Origin: Nilaparvata lugens
Taxonomy: Eukaryota > Arthropoda > Insecta > Hemiptera > Delphacidae
Length of the DNA stretch: 64,000 nucleotides
Reading direction: 5' to 3'
NCBI RefSeq assembly: GCF_014356525.2
Contig: NC_052507.1
Location: 61,506,295 to 61,570,294 of the forward strand
Shown: positions 57,627 to 64,000 of the stretch, piece by piece
Layout of the letters: every line of letters starts with the position of its first letter
Position numbering within the stretch: position 1 is the stretch's first letter
Made by a program: the position numbers and the translations under genes
Notes under the pieces: generated by a model
The model's database searches: none
Told to the model about the DNA's origin: nothing
What the model saw: only the letters and a program-made list of their open reading frames with translations

Positions 57627-59522
57627 TCATATAAATCAAATTAAAAAAGAGTATGGAAGGCTAGCTATAGAATTCTCTGTAATAGTTAACCCCAATATAG
57701 AGCACAGTGTATTATGTTCAAAGCCTAAATTGTGAAATTTTCTTACATTCTTAAGAGCAATACTAAAGTGTTTAAAATTGGTCGGCCTCAACCACTCTAT
57801 TCCACTAAGCAGTAGTTTGAATATTAATTATTCATCACCATCTCCCACAGGTTTTTACCTCGAGATGCATGATTCCCTTAAGAACTGTTAGTTTATTAGG
57901 TACTTTTCTTATCAATTCGGACATAGATTATTGCTGTATTAATCTATTTATTTACATTAATTTTTTTTATTGATTTCAAATCAACTAGTTTAGTTTTTAA
58001 TGTTAAACATGCTATTTTTAAGATTTTGATTTGTTTTTGTAAAAATGATATTATGTCACAGCTTTGTTTTATTGTATCATATTTTGTCAACGTGGAATCA
58101 ATAAAATTTCATTTCATTTCATTTCTACAAATGATAAGAATTTGTAAAATATTGTTGTATAGTTTATGTTTTGGATATGGCCCGAAGGCAAAGAAATTAT
58201 TAAAGATGTAACATAAGTAATAATTTAATATTTTGGTACAGTCTATTTGAGCCTTGAATGGCGGAGGAATAGAATATTCAAATTTTATGTAAATTTAGAA
58301 ATCAGAAATGGAAATTGTAAAAATGAGAAGAGAGAATCACACTCGCCTGCCAACTACCACCATGAGAGGTCACCAAAAATTATAGAGCGCAATACCTTAC
58401 TGTACCTCATAATAATTTAAAGTTAAATTGAAGACTTTGTGATGCTCATATAAAGCAAAAGTCATTTTCAAATAATTTTTAACCCCTTGGAAGAGACGAC
58501 TCCAGCTACAATAATCCAGGACCACCAGGCGTAGGATCGACATCAGCAGCTCATAGAAAATTCCGGCATGTGAGTGAAAAATATTGAAATAGTGATAGGG
58601 TGCCCTCAGTGCTTCGAAATTAAATAAGAATCAAAGCTAGCTGGTCGAAAGGGTTTTTTATAAATTAAGAATTTGGTAAAAATACTTGTGCAAGTAAAGA
58701 TAGTATAAAAAGGTATTTTATTAGATAGTAACGAATCAATCCACATATCAGAAGATCTATCAATCAAAGAAGTCTAAGATCTAGGCTGTTAATAAAATAT
58801 TCATATGATCATTAATTTCTGCAATATAATTTGTGATAATTTAATGTAGCTCTGATTCACTAGATGAATTGCTCTATTTATTCCTTCAGGTGCCGAATCT
58901 CGCACCCTGAGATAAAAAAAAAATATATATATTTATCACGAAGAAATCTATTAGAAACTATAGAATTTAATATATATATATTTGGATTACTAGTTTGTCA
59001 ATTTATCATGCTGACTTCAGAATTTATTCGAAATAGAATTGTCCAAGTCGACAAGTATTAGCAAGCTGATATCGCAGCTACATGCAAATAAATGCATATG
59101 ATCATAAAAATGAAAGCACATGGTAGCGTTTCGTGCTATAAAACTTGAGGAATAGTATTAGCCTGTGATATTCTATTGATTTCGATTATTGCTTTATCTT
59201 ATATTATATATTTCTGTCGCTCTGTATATTTTTGCTCTGATTTATTTTCTGAGATATTTGTTAATATATGTATCAAATTGTTTATGGTGTACGATTTATT
59301 TTTATTCCTCAATACTATAGGATAAGTATTATATATATATTTTTTAATAAATTATCAGTATTATTGTGGAAGCTCATATCTGGGCCTATAAAGATTTTTA
59401 TGAGACTGTATCCTATTAAAAACCACGACCTGATTTTTATAATTATCAAAATATTTCATGCTCTACCGATTGATGCCAAGCAGGAGGCTAATCGTTATTT
59501 AACTATAAAAAATAACGTGACA

Positions 59523-60998
59523 GCTCCTGCACTGCAGGATATAGGGACGCCGAGCTTCCGCACTGCAGAATACAGAGAAACACAGAACACAAAAAAAAAA
59601 AACATAAAAGGTGAAAGCACCTCCGACTGAGTTCTTACTCAAGCTGTTGTGGAGTGTCCATATCCGCTGACTTGCAGGAAAACTGGCCCCTGCTTTTACA
59701 CTGGGAAACAGAGCTTGTGCTCTGCTGGAGGGCTGTATTTGCACACAGCAAGGCACGAGGATTCTCTCCCTGTCCGTTCAAGCTGTGCTTGTGCACTGCA
59801 GGATAAAGTGTAACACAGAACACAGAACACAATACACTGCGGGCCGGGCTTCCGCCATGCGAGGAGCCGTGCTTTCACACTGCTGCTGTGCTTCCCCACT
59901 GCAAAGGTGTGCATCTGTGTGATGACAATCCAGACACACACTGACCGATGTGTTGTGTTTGCACACAACTTTTGGACGAGCTAGCAATCTGCAGTGTATC
60001 CACACTGCTGAGGTCAAGCTCGCGCACTACCTGTGCCGGGATTTCACCTTGTGTGCCGAGCTTTCGCCCTAGAGGAGCTGTGCTTTCGCGCTGCATGCCG
60101 TGCTTTCTCACTCTGTGCCATGCTTTCGCACTGCTGCTGTGCTTCTGCACCACAAAGGTGTCCATCCACGTAATGACAATCCAGACACACACTGACCTAT
60201 GTGTCATGTTTGCACACAACGTTCCAATGAGCTAGCAATCTGGCTGCAGTGTTTCCACACTGCTGAGGTCAAGCTTGTGTACTACCTGTGCCGAGCTTTC
60301 GCCCTGCAGGGAGCCGTGCTTTCGCACTGCGTGCTTTGCTTTCACACTGCAGGATAAAGGGTAACACAGAACACAGAACACAAAAACATAAAAGGTGAAA
60401 AGCACCTCCAACTGAGTTCTTACTCGAGCTGTCATGGTGTTTCCACATCCGCTGACTTGCAGGAAAACTGGCCCCTGCTTTGACACTAAGAAACAGAGCT
60501 TGTGCTCTGCTGAAGGGCTGTGTTTGCACACAGCAAGGCATGAGGATTTTCGCTCCATCCAGACAAGCCGTGCTTGCGCACTGCTATGGCCGGGCTTTTG
60601 CCCTGCATGGCCGTGCTCTCGCACTGCCCTACTTCGTCGTGCCTGCGCACTGCTATGGCCGGGCTTTTGGCCTGCATGGCCGTGCTCTCGCACTGCCCTA
60701 CTTTGCCATGCTTGCGCACTGCTATGGCTGGGCTTTCGCCCTGCATGGCTGTGCTCTCGCACTTACCTACTCCGCCGTGCTTGCGCACTGCTATGGCCGG
60801 GCTTTCATCCTGCATGGTCGTGCTCTTGCACTGCCCTACTTCGCCATGCTTGTGCACTTCTATGGTCGGGCTTTTGCCCTGTGTGGCCATGCTCTTGCAC
60901 TGCCCTACTTCACCGTGCTTACGCACTGTTATGGCTGGGCTTCCACCCTGCAGGTGGCTGTGCTCTCGCACTGCCCTAACTCCAGGCCTATGAAGCGG
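59523..60998 (-). repeat. G2 minisatellite, right part, with higher-order repeats
   Basis: Continues the GTGCTTCCGCACTGC-type array from 46811. Larger duplications are superimposed: TTGCAGGAAAACTGGCCCCT recurs at about 59672 and 60459, and GACAATCCAGACACACACTG at about 59923 and 60175. It ends directly at the gag stop codon region, so it occupies the 3' untranslated part of the element. Confidence 0.85.
60566..60985 (-). repeat. 69-bp tandem array, about 6 units
   Basis: Units begin GCCGTGCTTGCGCACTGC at 60567, 60636, 60705, 60774, 60843 and 60912, exactly 69 bp apart. Each holds two GTGC-N4-GCAC mini-hairpins and GGGCTTTCGCCCTGCATGG. Confidence 0.9.
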
Positions 60999-61770
60999 TC
61001 ACGGCTTCATCCAAGTGCAACGTCCGTCGGGAAGGCACAGTCTGATCCTTGGGCGACCTGAGTGAGGGCGTCTGCCAACATGGAAGGACTGATGCATCAC
61101 TTTATTCATGGTGGGCTGGTCTCCAATGGTTACCAGGGCGAGGCCCTGCGGCTGTCTGCGGCTGTCTGCGGCTGTCAACCGGTTGGGTGGTGGCAGGGGT
61201 GCTTCCTCTTCCTCCTCCCCAGAGGAAACCACCATCACCTCCAGCACTTCCGAAGAAGTCGAGCTGGTCCGGTGAAGAGGTGGTGAACGTTGGTCACCGG
61301 TAGCGGGGGATTCATCCAAAACAGGGCCTCCGTGAGACCCCTCTCCTGAACCCAGAGAGGGGTGGGGTGATTTGGTGAAGTCGGCTGCAGGATGGCGCTG
61401 GGGGCTCCGTGACCTCCTCGGGTGTTCCATAGGCCGGCGAAATGGAGAAGTTGCCTTCACCACCCTCTAGGAGGGCATCATCGTCCTCCGTCAGGACTTC
61501 AGGAATGTCCATCTTGAAGGCTTAGGTTTGGGTGGAGGTTTAGGGTAAGGGCACCTCAGCTCTACTGGTGTTGACTGGGGTCTCGGGTGTGGGGAGGCTG
61601 GTTGTAGCAACTACATCCCAATCACGACCAGTCCTCAAAGTGGGAAAAAGGTTGAAAAGCTTGCATGAGGCAGCCTCCACCATGGCATCATCCGGAGGGG
61701 TCCACCATAAAACGGGGAAGAAATGAGAAGGCACTGGGGAAGGGGACGCCTACCATTATGGAATGCACTT
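60999..61770 (-). pseudogene. G2 gag-protease polyprotein, C-terminal part
   Basis: The frame ending at 60999 closes with SGRPRIRLCLPDGRCTWMKP, matching the C terminus of the G1 protein (KPRIKIQLPDGRR). Upstream is an acidic, proline/serine-rich region like that of G1, spread over three frames by at least two breaks near 61465 and 61540. The protease part is not recognisable. Confidence 0.65.
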
Positions 61771-63274
61771 CTAAAGAAAAAATCACAAGTCAATAAAGGT
61801 AAGAACAGTGGAAAATTAATTTAGAAAATGAATAAAAAGCAGAAGTTGGACTATTAATCAGGGATAGGAGACTATACTGAATAATCAAAGATGACACAGT
61901 CAGAGGTACTGTTCAAGAAGCACAGAGCGGCCTGATGCTATCCGGTCGGGAGCTAACAACAGACTGACTGTGATGAACCAGAAAAGCTACAATAAACTGG
62001 AGAAAACAGGAATAATCTGGAATTATCAACTTGAATATAATGAATTTGCAAGATCCCACGAGAATAATCTCAGTTATAGACAAAACAAGTTGATTGTTTT
62101 ATCTTATTGTAAGCGACCAACAGTCACATACTACTGAAATTCAGATTGAGCTGGCAGTACTACAAAATAGGGTTAATGCCATTCCCACTGTTCATTCCAA
62201 TACAAAATGATGACAAATATTCGCTTATTGACTTTCTCAATACAATTGATATATTGGAGAGAAAATATAGCCACTGAAAATAATCACACAAGCACAGGCC
62301 GTGAGAAACTTGGATCCGTCCTCAAAACGTGACTAAATCACAATTAGAATAATAGCACAATAGAACTTTGACCACTGCAATACTAGTACAGTCCAAGTCA
62401 TTTTCTAAACCAATATAGAATTAATTGAATTGAAATAATGAAGATTCTATTTCAATTTATAACTGGCCCTCAGGTTTCTATTTTCAAAATAATATTGGAG
62501 AGATCAAATCATAGTTGAAGCCAATAAAATACGATTGTAGTGCCTCATGACTCGCAATCAAACGCAACTTATTCATTCACTATGGATAATCTGTTGCAAC
62601 ATAATTGACTTTTATCCCACAGAATAATAACACCTGTTATTTACTGCATCATAATTTACTAATTACCTTGGATTAAAGCAACTATCACCGGCTTCATTTT
62701 GTGATTGCAATAAATATTTAAGCCATAACCACATGGATAAATATTATTATTCAGAATAGACTGACAGATAATTTTCTCCAATGAGCATAAATCGTCATAC
62801 AGTTCACAGGCTATAACTGACGATTTGAGAAATAGAATAATTTGAATTCCATATATTTAACCCGTGCTTGGTAACGACAATTGGATTAGAAGTTCCAAGA
62901 TGGAAAAGGGGCGATTTTATTGGGGATGGAAGAAATGGATAACAAGATTTTTCCGACTTGGCAGATAAAGCCCAAAGACTATTTATCTGAATAATTGAAC
63001 TAAAATGGTTGATTGCCACTCAGCTTAACTTTGATTCTGTTTAACCAGGAAAAATTACTTGGAATCTGTTATTAATTTTACTACCTTTGAATAGGCCTAT
63101 TATCAATATATTTCTCCAGGCGAGAAATAATTATTTCCATCCTCCAATATTATGACTTATTTCAACTGGTGCCAATGCCACTAACTATCTTGAGCCCCCT
63201 AATTAAATGTGAACTATAAACTTTGAGTGAATTCTCTCCAAACTTGATGTTATTTTCCCCTTCTAGCCACTCAC
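61771..63274 (-). other. 1.5-kb AT-rich block interrupting G2 gag, with splice-like ends
   Basis: It lies where the zinc knuckle and protease should be. On the minus strand it begins AAG/GTGAGT (63274) and ends tgattttttctttag (61771), a good intron consensus. No coding or terminal repeat was found inside. It may be an intron, an insertion or replaced sequence. Confidence 0.4.
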
Positions 63275-64000
63275 CTTATTGCTGATGCTGGACTCCCCTT
63301 CCTCGGTACTCCATCAGCCGAGTGGGTAGCGTCACCCAGTTTACATGATTCCTTCTATCGTCACCGTCCTCCTCTGCACCGGCTCCTCCATCATTGCCAT
63401 CTCTGCCATCGCCGCCGACTCCTCCATCGTTGCCGACTCCTCCATCCTCGACCTCTTCGTCCTCGGCAAGATCTTGATATCTTTCACGTGAACAGTCAGC
63501 CTCTTACCGGCAGCTCCCTTTACATAGTCATCTATGAGCTCGCCTTCTCTCTGCCGCCTGTCGAGAATTTCATTCTCAAGTTCCTCCTCATTAGTAGATG
63601 GATAGTAACGAGACCGAAAGCCTCTCAGGAAATCGTCTCAGTGTCTCCACTGTTCTCTCCTATTCCTCATCCATAAGGAACATCTCCCCGCTAGCATTTC
63701 AGGTAACGCTGGAAATAACTGTCTGCCAGACAAGCCATATGCTTGTTGCAGCTCCTCGAGCCGCTCCATAAAGCTTGGAGCATCTCCACTCCCATCATAT
63801 GAGAGCCACCACCCTTGAATCTTGTCACACACGGCACCCGGGTCCATACAGGATGAAGCAGGCACTGCTGGTCTGGTAGGTGACCTCAATACATGCCTGG
63901 GCATGTTATTATGCCTCTCCGGCATCTTTGGCCTCACCAGTGCAGGCTCTGCATGGTATAGCATCTCCGCAGTCGCCTTCTTCCTAACTGGTGCTGGCCT
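63275..64000 (-). pseudogene. G2 Gag, capsid part, cut by the window edge
   Basis: From the right edge the minus strand reads CMDPGAVCDKIQGWWLSYDG, DAPSFMERLEELQQAYGL, LWMRNRREQW, then an in-frame TGA at about 63636, then DDFLRGFRSRYYPSTNEEEL. This parallels the G1 Gag closely; G1 has a tryptophan at the stop position. Further on it becomes Gly/Asp/Glu-rich low-complexity sequence (63360-63460), which G1 lacks. Confidence 0.75.

Larger units (their letters stand above)
53555..58125 (+). mobile_element. LINE-D: full-length, nearly intact CR1-like LINE
   Basis: A 4.57-kb insertion delimited by comparison with the undisturbed LTR at about 47370. It has a short 5' leader, ORF1, an overlapping ORF2 and a tail of ATTTC repeats (58106-58125). 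The target duplication merges with the tail (TTTC). ORF2 carries one frameshift and one stop, so the copy is young but dead. Confidence 0.88.
46812..59522 (+). mobile_element. LTR-Y: gag-only LTR element nested in the G2 minisatellite
   Basis: Direct LTRs of about 1.97 kb (46812-48784 and 52997-59522, the second enlarged by LINE-D) start TGTAACATA and end TGACA. They enclose 4.2 kb (48785-52996) with a gag-like reading frame but no protease, reverse transcriptase or integrase. Flanks GCTT (46808-46811) and GCTC (59523-59526) look like a 4-bp duplication with one substitution, in the minisatellite core GCTTCCGCACTGC. Orientation is given by gag. Confidence 0.85.
52997..59522 (+). repeat. LTR-Y 3' LTR with nested LINE-D
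   Basis: LTR sequence 52997-53554 continues at 58126 with no loss relative to the 5' LTR. After removal of LINE-D it is about 1955 bp; a 20-bp deletion near 58433 accounts for most of the difference. Confidence 0.85.
44768..64000 (-). mobile_element. G2: minus-strand relative of G1, split by LTR-Y, running off the window
   Basis: The 3' LTR is at 44768-45840 and the gag remnant at 60999-64000, joined by a long minisatellite 3' region (45841-46811 and 59523-60998). Homology with the G1 protein is clear at the window edge (MDPGAVCDK, DAPSFMERLEELQQAYGL, LWMRNR) and at the C terminus (GRPRIRLCLPDGR). The LTR shares the TGTCAC start and GTGATA end with G1. The other LTR lies beyond the window. 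Confidence 0.75.

Overview
This is a eukaryotic, AT-rich, intron-bearing and heavily transposon-loaded window, most likely from an insect (possibly a hemipteran with a large genome; the species cannot be fixed from the sequence). The evidence is GT-AG exons of an animal-type gene together with arthropod-style BEL/Pao, CR1/Jockey-like, hAT and gypsy-gag elements. Only one host gene is recognisable: a gamma-glutamyltranspeptidase (GGT) on the + strand. Its N-terminal coding exon (2161-2411) and next exon (40771-40991) join in the same codon phase, so the intron between them is about 38.4 kb. Later GGT exons were not found and presumably lie beyond 64 kb.

The rest is nested mobile DNA. (1) 2744-18291: a minus-strand LTR element (LTR-X) with 1.05-kb LTRs, a PBS and PPT, and a non-coding 4.4-kb interior holding minisatellites. 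Its left LTR is split by (2) 3299-12367: a + strand gag-protease provirus (G1) arranged LTR-int-LTR-int-LTR, flanked by a 4-bp ACTC target duplication. The uninterrupted LTR-X copy at 17242-18291 supplies the empty site. G1 LTRs contain 16 to 21 copies of a 47-bp minisatellite. (3) 19327-23375: minus LINE-C, split by a non-autonomous hAT (19832-22667, 8-bp duplication) that contains a long hairpin. (4) 24012-28448: + strand BEL/Pao element without integrase. (5) A minus BEL tail (about 29990-30369), a + LINE (30371-32380), TA microsatellites, a fragment of the LTR-Y repeat and a small MITE. (6) 36140-40555: minus LINE-A split by minus LINE-B.

Beyond GGT exon 2: a 2.3-kb element with 148-bp terminal inverted repeats (41953-44263), then a minus-strand relative of G1 (G2, 44768 to beyond 64000). 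The GC-rich minisatellite 3' region of G2 is split by a gag-only LTR element (LTR-Y, 46812-59522). The right LTR of LTR-Y is in turn split by a nearly intact CR1-like LINE (LINE-D, 53555-58125).

The most unusual material is the G1/G2 family. Its LTRs begin TGTCAC and end GTGATA. In G1 the minisatellite lies inside the LTR, downstream of the TATA box; in G2 the minisatellite lies between the gag stop and the LTR. The protein has a capsid-type Gag, a degenerate zinc knuckle, a protease and what looks like a second, broken protease; no reverse transcriptase or integrase is encoded, so the family must depend on another element for mobility. All identifications are by reading the sequence; no database search was run.
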